Part shown: positions 1 to 8,013 of the stretch, piece by piece | Position numbering within the stretch: the first letter of the stretch is position 1 | Layout of the letters: every line of letters begins with the position of its first letter | Translations under genes and position numbers: made by a program | Source of the DNA: Actinomadura_C sp036008685 | GTDB lineage: Bacteria; Actinomycetota; Actinomycetes; Streptosporangiales; Streptosporangiaceae | NCBI GenBank assembly: GCA_036008685.1 | Contig: DASYNF010000118.1 | Span: forward strand, 19,097 to 83,096 | DNA: 64,000 nucleotides | Direction of reading: 5' to 3' | Notes under the pieces: generated by a model | What the model saw: the letters and a program-made list of their open reading frames with translations, nothing else | Database searches by the model: none | What the model was told of the DNA's origin: nothing

Positions 1-29
1 GTACGGGCTCTGACCGCGTGGCCGACGAT

Positions 30-1136
30 TCACAGGGGCGGGGTGAAGGCCTGTCCCTTGCCGAGGAGGGCGTCGACGGCCGTGACGGCCGTGGCGAGGC
101 GGTCATCATGTGTCCCGGTCACGATGATGTGCGCGAGGTCGCGCCTCTCCAGCTCCTCACGGAACCGGGCCGACATCCCCTCCCGGATCGACTCGCCGTC
201 GCGCCACCCGTCCTGCTCGAACGGCACCCCGGCCGGGTCGGTCAGGATCCACAGATGATGATGGGACCCGGCGTGGAGACGTTCGACCTCCGGGGCGGGG
301 GAGCCCAGGTAGCGCTCGTGCCAGAGCGTGGTGGCGAAGGCGTCGGTGTCGCAGAACAACACGGGTGAGCCGGAGCGCGCGGCGGCGTCCTCGAGCGCCA
401 GCTGCCGTTCGGCGATCAAGGTGAACTCCCCGGAGGCCCACGAGAGATCGCCGATCCACGTCGAGGGATCCCGCCGCCGGGCCACCGCGAGCTTCTCCTC
501 GCAGTAGGTCCGGCCGTACTCCGGCACCCAGCGCGTCGCCGCCCAGGGCCCGCCCCGTGCCCCGTAATGGGCCGCCAGCGCCCGGGTCAGGGTGGTGGTG
601 CCCGACGACTCCGCCCCCACGACGACGACGCGCCGCGCCAGGTAGGCCCGTACGGCCGGTGACAGCCACTCCCAGCACGCGGCCGGGTCCCCCCGTACGG
701 CCGTGCCGCTCACCGGGAACCGGCGCCGGGGCGGGTCCACCGGGACGTGGGCGGCGGAGAAGCGGCGGGCCAGCTCGGCGCCGTAGTCCTCGGAGGTGAA
801 CACCGCGTCCACCGCCGGGAGGGCGAGGCCGCCGACGCCGGTTCCCGAGGCCGCGGCGAGGCCCGAGCGGAAGGCCTCCACGTGGCCCTCCCAGATCTCG
901 TCGGACCCGTAGTCGATCTCGATGTCGTCGACGACCGGGACGATCTCGACGTGCGGCTGTGGATGCCGCTCCCGGAGCCAGGCGGTCCGGAGGACGATCG
1001 GGATGCTCTCCGCGGTCGAGCCCGCGGCGACCACGGTGAGGCGGGCACAGGCGGCCGCCGCGGTGTCGATCAGATGGTGGTGGCCGGCGTGCGGCGGATA
1101 GAACTTGCCGACGACGAGGCCGTGGCGGTACATCAC
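30..1136 (-). CDS. nadR: NadR-type NMN adenylyltransferase / ribosylnicotinamide kinase
   Basis: Bifunctional NAD salvage enzyme of 368 aa: it phosphorylates nicotinamide riboside and adenylylates NMN to NAD in the cytoplasm. The N-terminal nucleotidyltransferase signature GKFYPPHAGHHHL (about residues 10-22) carries the HxGH motif. The second half begins with a P-loop-like GAESSGTTTL in which the usual Walker A lysine is Thr, followed by a kinase-like region. GTG at 1136 overlaps the pnuC stop by four bases (GTGA); the next codon is ATG, so the start may be 1133. Co-transcription with the pnuC transporter supports the salvage role. The kinase half is less certain because of the altered P-loop. 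Confidence 0.88.
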   Translation of the reverse strand: MMYRHGLVVGKFYPPHAGHHHLIDTAAAACARLTVVAAGSTAESIPIVLRTAWLRERHPQPHVEIVPVVDDIEIDYGSDEIWEGHVEAFRSGLAAASGTGVGGLALPAVDAVFTSEDYGAELARRFSAAHVPVDPPRRRFPVSGTAVRGDPAACWEWLSPAVRAYLARRVVVVGAESSGTTTLTRALAAHYGARGGPWAATRWVPEYGRTYCEEKLAVARRRDPSTWIGDLSWASGEFTLIAERQLALEDAAARSGSPVLFCDTDAFATTLWHERYLGSPAPEVERLHAGSHHHLWILTDPAGVPFEQDGWRDGESIREGMSARFREELERRDLAHIIVTGTHDDRLATAVTAVDALLGKGQAFTPPL

Positions 1137-1786
1137 AGGGCGGCCGGCACCGGTGTGGCGGCCTGCCGCACCCGCCGGTCACTCCGCCAGGCGACGAGAC
1201 CGGCGACGCACAGGGCCAGGAACACGACGTAGAGGCCGCTGGTCAGATAGAGCTTCTTGTAGGCGTACAGCGGGATGTAGACCAGGTCCGCGGCGATCCA
1301 CAACCACCAGGATTCCAGCAGCTTGCGGGACTGTCCGTAGGTGGCGGCGAGCGAGATCGTGGTGGTGAGCGCGTCCCAGAAGGGCACGTTCGAGTCCGTC
1401 CAGGTGCTGAGGGCCCAGGTCAGGACGGCGGTCACCACGACCCCGGCGGCCACGAGCACGGCCCACTCCCCCCGACCGGTGTGCCGCGTCACCAGCGTTG
1501 TACGGCCGCGCCCGCCGTAGAGCCACTGCCTCCAGCCGTACACCTGCAGGGCGACGTAGACCACCTGCAGCCCGGCGTCGGCGTACAGCCCGCCGTCGAA
1601 GAAGATCAGGCCGAGCAGGATCACGTTGGCCACGCCGATCGGCCAGTTCAGGATGTTCTGCCGCACGACCAGCCAGACGTTCACCGCTCCGGTGACGAAG
1701 CCGAGCACCTCGGCCCACGATGTGGGCGTGCCGCCGAGGGAGAAGGCGGTCCCCAGCAGAGGTCCCAGGAGGTCGTGCAGCGACAT
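1133..1786 (-). CDS. pnuC: PnuC-family nicotinamide riboside/mononucleotide transporter
   Basis: Membrane protein of 217 aa with about seven hydrophobic segments and the PnuC-type WPIGVANVILLG stretch. PnuC proteins import nicotinamide riboside by facilitated diffusion, with phosphorylation inside the cell trapping the substrate; the downstream nadR supplies that kinase. The ATG at 1786 is chosen because a GGGGAG ribosome site lies about five bases upstream; the frame extends seven codons further with no better site. The end overlaps nadR. No riboswitch or repressor site was recognised in the 76 bases before the gene. Confidence 0.9.
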   Translation of the reverse strand: MSLHDLLGPLLGTAFSLGGTPTSWAEVLGFVTGAVNVWLVVRQNILNWPIGVANVILLGLIFFDGGLYADAGLQVVYVALQVYGWRQWLYGGRGRTTLVTRHTGRGEWAVLVAAGVVVTAVLTWALSTWTDSNVPFWDALTTTISLAATYGQSRKLLESWWLWIAADLVYIPLYAYKKLYLTSGLYVVFLALCVAGLVAWRSDRRVRQAATPVPAAL

Positions 1787-1862
1787 GGAGGCTCCCCGCG
1801 ATGACAAAGGGTCGAGGGGACGCTAACAGGTCATCCCGCCCTCTTCCGGCCACACCGACGTG

Positions 1863-2276
1863 TCACGGTGCGAACCGGTCGCAAGCCGTGAGAACGCTCC
1901 AGTCCGTGAGGGCCTCCAGCAACCCGGAGGTGGTGGGGAGCGCGCGCAGCGCCGCGGGGGTCACCCAGCGGGCCTCCGCCGCGTCGTCTCCGGCGCGCAG
2001 GACCCCGCCGGTGACCGTGGCGGCGTAGTCCCGGAGGTCATAGACCTGGCCGCCGGGTCCGGGCAGGTCCAGGGCGCCGACCAACCGTCCGGCCGTGGCC
2101 TCGAGGCCGGTCTCCTCGCGGAGCTCCCGCAGGACCGCCGTGTGGTCGTCCTCACCGGGCTCGGCCCGGCCGCCGGGCAGCGACCACAGCCCCAGCCCCG
2201 GGGGCCGGCCGCGGAGCACCACCAGCAGCCGCCCGGAATCGTCCACGACCACGGCTCCCACGCAGCGCACCCGCAT
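1863..2276 (-). CDS. Nudix hydrolase
   Basis: Small cytoplasmic hydrolase of 137 aa acting on a nucleoside diphosphate linked to another moiety. A complete Nudix box (G-x5-E-x7-REUxEExGU) runs from GGRAEPGED to REETGLE at about residues 35-58, with all metal-binding glutamates. The short length fits MutT-like enzymes. It lies upstream of pnuC-nadR on the same strand with a gap of about 76 bases, so it could share transcription with NAD salvage, but no NrtR-type DNA-binding domain is present. The substrate cannot be read from sequence. Confidence 0.85.
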   Translation of the reverse strand: MRVRCVGAVVVDDSGRLLVVLRGRPPGLGLWSLPGGRAEPGEDDHTAVLRELREETGLEATAGRLVGALDLPGPGGQVYDLRDYAATVTGGVLRAGDDAAEARWVTPAALRALPTTSGLLEALTDWSVLTACDRFAP

Positions 2277-2364
2277 GTCCCCATTGTCCGGGAGACCGAG
2301 ATCATCTGGGAGGCCGAGGACCTTGCGCCGGCGATCGACGGGGGCATTCAGTCCGCGTCTTAGC

Positions 2365-2404
2365 TGAAACAGGACTGGTGAAACAGGACTGGTGAAACAG
2401 GACT
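2365..2404. repeat. 14-bp tandem repeat, 2.9 copies
   Basis: The unit TGAAACAGGACTGG occurs at 2365-2378 and 2379-2392, and its first twelve bases again at 2393-2404. The copies are identical and end 24 bases before the GTG start of the PHP gene. It is one of several short exact tandem arrays in gaps of this window. Confidence 0.95.
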
Positions 2405-2428
2405 AAAAATGCACATCTACCATGAGGT

Positions 2429-3343
2429 GTGCGTATTGATCTCCATAGTCATAGCAATGCCTCGGACGGCACACATCCGCCCGCCGAGGTCGTACGGCGT
2501 GCCGCCGGCGCCGGCCTGGACGTCCTCGCGCTGACCGACCACGACACCGTCGCGGGCTGGGCCGAGGCCGAGCATGCGGCGCGGGAGCTGCCGCTGACGC
2601 TCGTCCCGGGCATCGAACTGTCGTGCCGGCGGGAGCGAGCCTCCACCGGTTCCCCCGTCCCGGCGGGCCCCGGCCGTGCGGAGGGCTCCGGAGGCCCGGT
2701 GGCTCCGGACCGTCCGGTGGACGGCGTGCACATGCTCGGTTACCTCTTCGATCCCGGGGAGCCGGCGCTGGCCGCCGAACGGGCCCGGATCCGCGACGAC
2801 CGGATCCATCGGGCCCGGGCCATGGTCCGGCGCCTCCAGGAGCTCGGCGCGGACGTCAGCTGGCCACAGGTACGGCGCATCGCCGGCGGGGGGGTCGTGG
2901 GACGGCCGCACGTCGCCCGGGCGATGGTCGAGGCGGGTGTGGTGACGGCGATGGACGAGGCGTTCACCGCGGACTGGATCGGCGCCGGCGGGCGGGCGCA
3001 TGTCGGCCGCTACGCCCTCGACCCGGTACGGGCGGTGTCGCTGGTGCGCGACGCCGGAGGGGTCTGCGTGCTCGCGCACCCACGGGCGAGGAACCGTGGC
3101 TACACGATCGAGGACGAGCTCATCGAGGAGCTCGCCGCGGCCGGGCTCGCCGGCCTCGAGGTCGACCACCCCGACCACGAGGCTGCGGATCGCGCGGCGC
3201 TGCGGGACCTCGCCGGTGCGCTCGGGCTGCTGACCACCGGATCGAGCGACGACCACGGAGACTCCACCGGGCACCGGCTCGGCTGCGAGACCACGTCCCC
3301 CGCGGCCTATGAGGCGCTGGTCGCGGGTGTGCGGGCCGCATGA
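2429..3343 (+). CDS. PHP-domain phosphoesterase
   Basis: PHP-family metal-dependent phosphoesterase of 304 aa, similar to actinobacterial enzymes of the 3',5'-nucleoside bisphosphate phosphatase / RNase AM class. The N-terminal DLHSHSNASDG supplies the first metal-binding His pair, ALTDHDT the next acidic/His group, GIELSC a glutamate ligand, LAHPRA a histidine, and GSSDDHGD near the C-terminus the last Asp/His pair, so the trinuclear site looks intact. The GTG start gives the family N-terminus MRIDLHSHS. It overlaps marC by four bases (ATGA). The exact substrate is inferred. Confidence 0.87.
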   Translation: MRIDLHSHSNASDGTHPPAEVVRRAAGAGLDVLALTDHDTVAGWAEAEHAARELPLTLVPGIELSCRRERASTGSPVPAGPGRAEGSGGPVAPDRPVDGVHMLGYLFDPGEPALAAERARIRDDRIHRARAMVRRLQELGADVSWPQVRRIAGGGVVGRPHVARAMVEAGVVTAMDEAFTADWIGAGGRAHVGRYALDPVRAVSLVRDAGGVCVLAHPRARNRGYTIEDELIEELAAAGLAGLEVDHPDHEAADRAALRDLAGALGLLTTGSSDDHGDSTGHRLGCETTSPAAYEALVAGVRAA

Positions 3344-3960
3344 GCGAGTTCTTCGACGCCAGGCTCTTCGGCGAGGCCTTCATCACCCTGTTCGTCATCA
3401 TCGACCCACCGGGCATCGTTCCCGTCTTCCTCGCCCTCACCCGGGGATATCCGGGCAAGGAGCGTAAGCGGCTGGCCTGGCAGGCCGCTGTCGTGGCGTT
3501 CGGGGTCATCGTGGGCTTCGCCGTGTTCGGGCAGACGCTGCTGAGCTATCTCGGCATCTCGGTCCCCGCGCTGATGCTCGCCGGCGGGCTTCTGCTGCTG
3601 CTCGTCGCACTGGAGCTGCTGACCGGCAAGGCGGCCCCGCCAGGTGAGGTGCCGCGCGGCAACGCCAACGTGGCCATGGTGCCGCTCGGCACGCCCCTGC
3701 TGGCCGGACCGGGCTCGATCGTGGCGACGATCGTGTTCGTCCAGCGGGCCGACCACCTGAACCAGATCATCGCGCTGTCCCTCGCCATCGTGGCCGTGCA
3801 CCTGATCCTGTGGCTCGTGATGCGGTTCTCCCCTGCGATCATGAAGGTGATCAAGGAGAACGGCGTCGAGCTGGTCACCCGCATCGCGGGGCTGCTCCTC
3901 GCCGCCATCGCGGTGCAACTGTGCGCCGACGCGGTCCGGGACTTCGTCAACGCGGGCTGA
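3340..3960 (+). CDS. MarC-family integral membrane protein
   Basis: Membrane protein of 206 aa with about six hydrophobic helices, starting inside the stop of the PHP gene. It has MarC/UPF0056 landmarks: an early FVIIDPPGIVPVFLAL segment and the central VPLGTPLLAGPGSI motif. MarC proteins were once linked to multiple antibiotic resistance, but that role is not supported and the function is unknown. The length is normal for the family. The overlap implies translational coupling with the phosphoesterase. Confidence 0.9.
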   Translation: MSEFFDARLFGEAFITLFVIIDPPGIVPVFLALTRGYPGKERKRLAWQAAVVAFGVIVGFAVFGQTLLSYLGISVPALMLAGGLLLLLVALELLTGKAAPPGEVPRGNANVAMVPLGTPLLAGPGSIVATIVFVQRADHLNQIIALSLAIVAVHLILWLVMRFSPAIMKVIKENGVELVTRIAGLLLAAIAVQLCADAVRDFVNAG

Positions 3961-4040
3961 GGAGGGCCGCGGATCCGGCGGTTCTGTGATCATCCTCGGC
4001 CGGTAGCCTCCGTCCGGAGGCGAAGCCGCCGTGGGGCCGA

Positions 4041-4046
4041 TAGGCT
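4041..4046 (+). promoter_or_regulatory. -10 hexamer TAGGCT, probable leaderless promoter
   Basis: TAGGCT lies seven bases before the GTG at 4054, the spacing expected if transcription starts at the start codon. No ribosome site precedes the GTG. Confidence 0.55.
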
Positions 4047-4053
4047 GCTAATC

Positions 4054-4761
4054 GTGGACGCGCGTATCGAACAGGTCGTCTCGGCGGGCAAATGCACCGT
4101 CGAGGACACCGAATATGACGTCGAGAACAACACATGGATCGTCGGAGACGACGACGCCGTGATCGTGATCGACCCCGCCCATGACGCCGAGGCCATCCTG
4201 AAGGCGGTGGCCGGCCGGGAGGTCATGGCCGTCATCTGCACCGATGGCTACGACGCCCACCTCAACACGGTGCTCGAGGTGGCCGCGGCCGGCGAGGACG
4301 ACGAGGAGGACTGGGCCCCCATCGCGCTGCACCGTGCCGACCGGATGCTGTGGCGCGACTACTTCCGCCTGCTGGCCCGAGAGGCCGAGGGCGAGGAGGA
4401 CACCGGGTTCCTCAAGGACCAGGAGCCGGACATCTACCTCGAGGACGGTGGGGTCTTCGAGATCGCGGACGTCCAGCTCGACGTGATTCATACTCCGGGG
4501 CACAGCCCGGGAAGCATCTGCCTCTTCAGCGAGCAGCTCGGCGTGCTCTTCACCGGCGACACCCTGCACCGCGGCAAGCCGGGTCAGGTCGGGGACGTCT
4601 ACCCGGAGCTCAGGAAGCAGCTCAACTCGATCGGATCGCTGCTGGCGCCGCTGGACAAGGACATCCGGGTGTTGCCTGGCCAGGGCGAGGAGACCACGGC
4701 CGGGGACGAGGACGCCCGGTGGGAGAGCTGGTTCGCCCTCACCCAGGAGTCCGACGGCTGA
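4054..4761 (+). CDS. MBL-fold protein with a degenerate metal site
   Basis: Metallo-beta-lactamase-fold protein of 235 aa, cytoplasmic. The fold is recognisable from the GDDDAVIVIDPAHD start, HTPGHSPGS (about residue 145) and FTGDTLHRG (about 168). The hallmark HxHxDH loop reads T-D-G-Y-D-A-H at residues 63-69, so two of the three motif histidines and the aspartate are replaced. The late GHG histidine is Gln in LPGQGEET. Relatives I recall keep CTHAHNDH here. An acidic insertion (about residues 78-125) is also present. It may have lost hydrolase activity or bind a single metal. The GTG start probably has no leader. Confidence 0.8.
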   Translation: MDARIEQVVSAGKCTVEDTEYDVENNTWIVGDDDAVIVIDPAHDAEAILKAVAGREVMAVICTDGYDAHLNTVLEVAAAGEDDEEDWAPIALHRADRMLWRDYFRLLAREAEGEEDTGFLKDQEPDIYLEDGGVFEIADVQLDVIHTPGHSPGSICLFSEQLGVLFTGDTLHRGKPGQVGDVYPELRKQLNSIGSLLAPLDKDIRVLPGQGEETTAGDEDARWESWFALTQESDG

Positions 4762-4778
4762 TCCGCCCGGCTTTTCAT

Positions 4779-4824
4779 GATCTTGCGGGTGTTCGCGTGA
4801 ACACCTGCAAGATCACGTTTTTTT
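4779..4824 (+). terminator. Intrinsic terminator hairpin containing a dispersed 22-bp motif
   Basis: A 16-bp stem (4779-4794 with 4799-4814, one mismatch) with a four-base loop is followed by seven T residues at 4818-4824, as in a classic intrinsic terminator for the MBL gene. The segment 4796-4817 is exactly repeated, inverted, at 34183-34204. Confidence 0.85.
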
Positions 4825-4842
4825 CGGGGGGAGGCGTGCGGG

Positions 4843-5697
4843 ATGGCCGAACAGCTGGGCTTTGACGGGATGCCGCAGAGGCTCTATCCGTGCACGCCGA
4901 CGCGGCTGAACAGCTGGCTGGACTGTCCCCGGCGCTACCGGATGAGCTATCTCGACCGGCCCACCCCACAGAAGGGCCCGCCATGGGCGCACAACAGCCT
5001 CGGCGCCAGCGTGCACAACGCGCTGGCCGCCTGGTGGCGCCTGCCGCGCCACGAGCGCACGGCGGAGATGGCCGGGACGCTGCTGCTGCGGGGCTGGCTG
5101 ACCGACGGCTTCCGTGACGCCGAGCAGGCCGGCCGCTGGCGGGAGCGGGCCCGCGAGATGGTCGAGCGCTACGTCGCCGATCTCGATCCGGGCGACGAGC
5201 CCGTCGGGGTCGAGCGGACCGTGGCGACCCGTACGGACCGCATCGCCCTCTCCGGCCGGATCGACCGGCTCGACGCCCGGGGACCCGAGCTCGTCGTGGT
5301 GGACTACAAGACCGGTCGCCGCGTGCTCACGGCCGATGACGCCCGTACCTCCCTGGCCCTGGCCCTCTACGCGCTCGCCGCGTCACGGGTACTGCGGCGT
5401 CCGTGCCATACCGTCGAGCTGCATCACCTGCCGACCGGTCAGACCGGGATCTGGGAGCACACCGACGAGTCACTGCGGCGGCACCTCCAGCGGGCGGAGC
5501 AGATCGCCGCGGAGGCGGCCGAGGCCGACGAGGCCTTCAAGTCCGGTCTCCCGCAGGAGCGGGTCGACGAGGTCTTCCCGCCGCGTCCCGGCGCGCTGTG
5601 CGCCTGGTGCGACTACGTACGGCACTGCCCGGAGGGCCGGCAGGCAGTGGCGTCGCCCAAGGATTCGTGGGCCGCCCTCGGCGACGACGGAGGCTGA
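4843..5697 (+). CDS. RecB-family PD-(D/E)XK exonuclease with Fe-S cysteines
   Basis: Stand-alone nuclease-domain protein of 284 aa. The core GRIDRL, then LVVVDYKTGR (about residues 149-158) gives the D...D-x-K catalytic set. One cysteine in SWLDCPRRY and three in the C-terminal CAWCDYVRHC match the four-cysteine [4Fe-4S] staple of AddB/Cas4-type nucleases. No helicase domain is present, and no CRISPR array lies nearby, so it is a DNA-processing nuclease of unknown pathway rather than Cas4. ATG at 4843 follows a GGGGGGAGG ribosome site. The 3' end overlaps the opposing acyltransferase by 85 bases. Confidence 0.87.
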   Translation: MAEQLGFDGMPQRLYPCTPTRLNSWLDCPRRYRMSYLDRPTPQKGPPWAHNSLGASVHNALAAWWRLPRHERTAEMAGTLLLRGWLTDGFRDAEQAGRWRERAREMVERYVADLDPGDEPVGVERTVATRTDRIALSGRIDRLDARGPELVVVDYKTGRRVLTADDARTSLALALYALAASRVLRRPCHTVELHHLPTGQTGIWEHTDESLRRHLQRAEQIAAEAAEADEAFKSGLPQERVDEVFPPRPGALCAWCDYVRHCPEGRQAVASPKDSWAALGDDGG

Positions 5698-6926
5698 GCG
5701 CTCCGGCCCCGCGCCAGCCGGTGGCCCAGGCGCTGTCCCGGTGCTTCGACATAGCGGTGGGCGGCCCGGCTCACCGGCACGAGCACGAGCAGGAACGCGA
5801 GCTCCAGCAGCGGAGCGTCCCGCTGCCGGCGCCCGATGGTCACGTCGGTCACCATGAGCAACACCGGATGCAGCAGATAGACGGAGTAGCTCACCACTCC
5901 CAGCCCGGACAGCCACCGCGGCACCCGTCGATGGCGCAGTGCCATGCCGACTCCGAACGTGACCCCGGCCAGTACGGTGGCGGCGCACCACGCGAGCCTG
6001 GTCGTCTCCCCGGGCTCCATGTGCCAGAGGGCGCCGCCGAGAGCACAGGCCGGCACGATCAGGGCGACGAGCCAGGCCGTGAGCGGCCGGATCTGCCGGT
6101 GCTCGGCCCGGTAGACCACGGTCCCGGTGAACATCACCGCCAAGATCAGGATGCCTTCCCACGGTCCGACCCTGCCGTTGACGGTGACGAGCAGGAGCGC
6201 GAGCATTCCCCCGAGCACGGCGCCACCGACCCTGGGGACCGAACGACGGGTGACGGCACAGCCGATGGCGACCGCCATGAGCCCGGGGGCGAGCCAGGCC
6301 ACGAGATCGGTGCCGAGCGCGCGTGACAGCGCGGCCGCCGGAAGCACGCCGCCGAGGGCCACACCGGCCAGTGCGAGTCCTATGGCGATGCCCGCGGACC
6401 GGCGATGGAGTCCCACCACGAACAGCGCGACCGCGAGCAGGTAGAACGCCATCTCATACGAGAGCGTCCAGAGGACGTTGAGGACGTTGGGCGTGGCCAG
6501 CAGGTCCTGGAGCATCGAGCCGTGGGCGAGGACCGCCCCGGCCGTGCCCTGGCGGTGCAGCTCCCCCCGCAGAGGCTTCAGGCCGGTGAGGGCGAGCAGG
6601 ACCACCGTGGTCGAGGCGACCAGCCACAGCGGATAGATCCGGAAGAGCCGCCCGATCCAGAACCTCCGCACGTCCCTCCCGCGCTCCAGGGAGGCCGGAA
6701 TGATGTAGCCGCTGACCAGGAAGAAGACCAGGACGCCATAGGTGCCCGGATCGAACCACTGCAGCGTCGCCCGGCGGAGGCCCGGCATGAAGTGGTAGGT
6801 CGAATGGTGCATGGCGACGAGGAGCGCGGCGATCCCGCGGAGCGCGTCGAGCCAGGCCAGCCTGGCCGTCCGCGACGGTGCGGCGGCCGGTGCCGGCGGT
6901 GATGGTGCCAGGGCGGCGGGGGGCAT
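5613..6926 (-). CDS. Acyltransferase family 3 membrane protein
   Basis: Integral membrane O-acyltransferase of 437 aa, of the type that acetylates or acylates cell-surface sugars or lipids. The family-3 opening RLAWLDALRGIAALLVAMHH holds the conserved R-G-I-A and His residues, followed by FFLVSGYIIP, and about ten hydrophobic segments continue to residue 390. The C-terminal tail (about 395-437) is polar and Arg/Pro-rich. It is transcribed convergently with the RecB-like gene and shares 85 bases with it. A TAGGGT hexamer six bases before the ATG suggests a leaderless mRNA. No neighbour indicates the acceptor. Confidence 0.87.
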   Translation of the reverse strand: MPPAALAPSPPAPAAAPSRTARLAWLDALRGIAALLVAMHHSTYHFMPGLRRATLQWFDPGTYGVLVFFLVSGYIIPASLERGRDVRRFWIGRLFRIYPLWLVASTTVVLLALTGLKPLRGELHRQGTAGAVLAHGSMLQDLLATPNVLNVLWTLSYEMAFYLLAVALFVVGLHRRSAGIAIGLALAGVALGGVLPAAALSRALGTDLVAWLAPGLMAVAIGCAVTRRSVPRVGGAVLGGMLALLLVTVNGRVGPWEGILILAVMFTGTVVYRAEHRQIRPLTAWLVALIVPACALGGALWHMEPGETTRLAWCAATVLAGVTFGVGMALRHRRVPRWLSGLGVVSYSVYLLHPVLLMVTDVTIGRRQRDAPLLELAFLLVLVPVSRAAHRYVEAPGQRLGHRLARGRSAQPPSSPRAAHESLGDATACRPSGQCRT

Positions 6927-6932
6927 CGCGTC

Positions 6933-6938
6933 ACCCTA
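6933..6938 (-). promoter_or_regulatory. -10 hexamer TAGGGT, probable leaderless promoter
   Basis: On the minus strand TAGGGT ends six bases before the acyltransferase ATG, the same arrangement as at 31311. Confidence 0.5.
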
Positions 6939-7018
6939 TAGCGAGGCTGTTCCGGACCGGTGGAGAGCGGCGGCGGTACGGGTGGCCGGGTCGCCCGCGA
7001 TGGCCCGTCACCTCGGGG

Positions 7019-7675
7019 TCAGTGCCGCCCCTTGCAGAGGGACCGCGGGGCCGGGGTCACCCTCACGTCGTCGATGACCGGGCCGTAGCCGCTGCCGGTC
7101 GTGCTCGTGAAGCTCAGCGTGGCACTGGAGCTCAGCGACCGGAAGTTGAAGCTCTGACGGACATAGCCCATATCGGCCCGGGTCCTGCCGGTGGTGTCGA
7201 AGCTGAAGGGCCGCTGCCTGGGCTTCAGCGGAAAACCGCCGGGCATTCTCTGGGCGATCTGTACGTGGCCGGTCTTGACCGCGGGTTTACCGTCCACGTT
7301 TCCGGCCAGGGCGTAGCCGACCGTGTAGCACGCCGCGAACACGGTGGGGAAGGACTGTTTCACGGTGCCGGGGACGCCGCCCTCGAGGTCCAGGGACTGG
7401 TGGCCTTCCGCGTGCTGCCAGAAACCGGCGCCCCCCAGGTCGACGTCTCCCGCGGTGACCTTCCAGGGACCCATGTCGCCCTTCCCGTACCGCACGAACG
7501 TGCCGGTCGAGGGCACCACCGGAGCCTCGAATCCGCCGTCGAACCCCGGCGGGGGAACGATCCGCGCCCGCGCGGCGGCCGGTGGGGCCGAGACCGCCAA
7601 CGTCACGGCGCAGGCCGCGGGGACCGCGGCGATCAGCTTGGGCAGGCGAAGGGTCCGGGAGCGGCGAACGGCCAT
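7019..7675 (-). CDS. Secreted DUF642-like (choice-of-anchor C type) protein
   Basis: Exported protein of 218 aa. An Arg-rich N-terminus and hydrophobic run end in ...SAPPAAARA, a likely signal peptidase site. The mature part begins with a GFDGGFEAP segment and carries WQHAEGHQSLDLEG and YGPVIDDVRV, typical of the carbohydrate-binding-like DUF642 fold. No sorting or anchor motif follows the domain, so free secretion is likely. The ATG at 7675 follows an AAGGA ribosome site; the frame runs 66 codons further upstream but lacks a signal peptide there. Function beyond possible glycan binding is unknown. Confidence 0.75.
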   Translation of the reverse strand: MAVRRSRTLRLPKLIAAVPAACAVTLAVSAPPAAARARIVPPPGFDGGFEAPVVPSTGTFVRYGKGDMGPWKVTAGDVDLGGAGFWQHAEGHQSLDLEGGVPGTVKQSFPTVFAACYTVGYALAGNVDGKPAVKTGHVQIAQRMPGGFPLKPRQRPFSFDTTGRTRADMGYVRQSFNFRSLSSSATLSFTSTTGSGYGPVIDDVRVTPAPRSLCKGRH

Positions 7676-8013
7676 GATGGTCCTTCCGGTCGTGTGCCAT
7701 CCGGCTCGCGGTGAGGACGGGGCGGCCGTCGGGACGTCCGTTCCGGAGGGCGAGCGCGGATGATCTGCGCACTGTAGGTGATCGTCATGCGACCTTAAGT
7801 GATCGCGATCCGCGTCACGGTCACCGTGAAGAACAGGAGTGTCCGCCCGTCGCACTCCCAGACTGACCGGCATCGGTCACACCGGACGGCCCGTAACCGG
7901 CCGGGCGGGTGCGGCGCTGATCGGCTGTGTCGGCCCACGGGAACGGCCCACGGGAACGGCCCGCTGGAACGGCCCGCTGGATCGGGCCATTGGATCGGCA
8001 GAGGGCCGGTGGG
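7676..8013. other. 338-base intergenic gap with a repeat array
   Basis: No credible gene is seen. The part next to the DUF642-like gene is relatively AT-rich for this genome (about 7780-7830) and probably holds that gene's promoter. The part next to the hydrolase gene holds the 13-bp array at 7931-7995. Confidence 0.6.
7931..7995. repeat. 13-bp tandem repeat, five copies
   Basis: Five adjacent 13-base units start at 7931, 7944, 7957, 7970 and 7983. The first two are identical (CGGCCCACGGGAA), the next two differ only in the last base (CGGCCCGCTGGAA/T), and the fifth has diverged. The array ends 18 bases past the stop of the hydrolase gene, which is read from the other strand. Confidence 0.93.

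Noticed and set aside
4843..5697. Cas4 of a CRISPR system
   Set aside because: The Fe-S nuclease resembles Cas4, but no array or other cas gene is present; RecB-like exonuclease is the better call.
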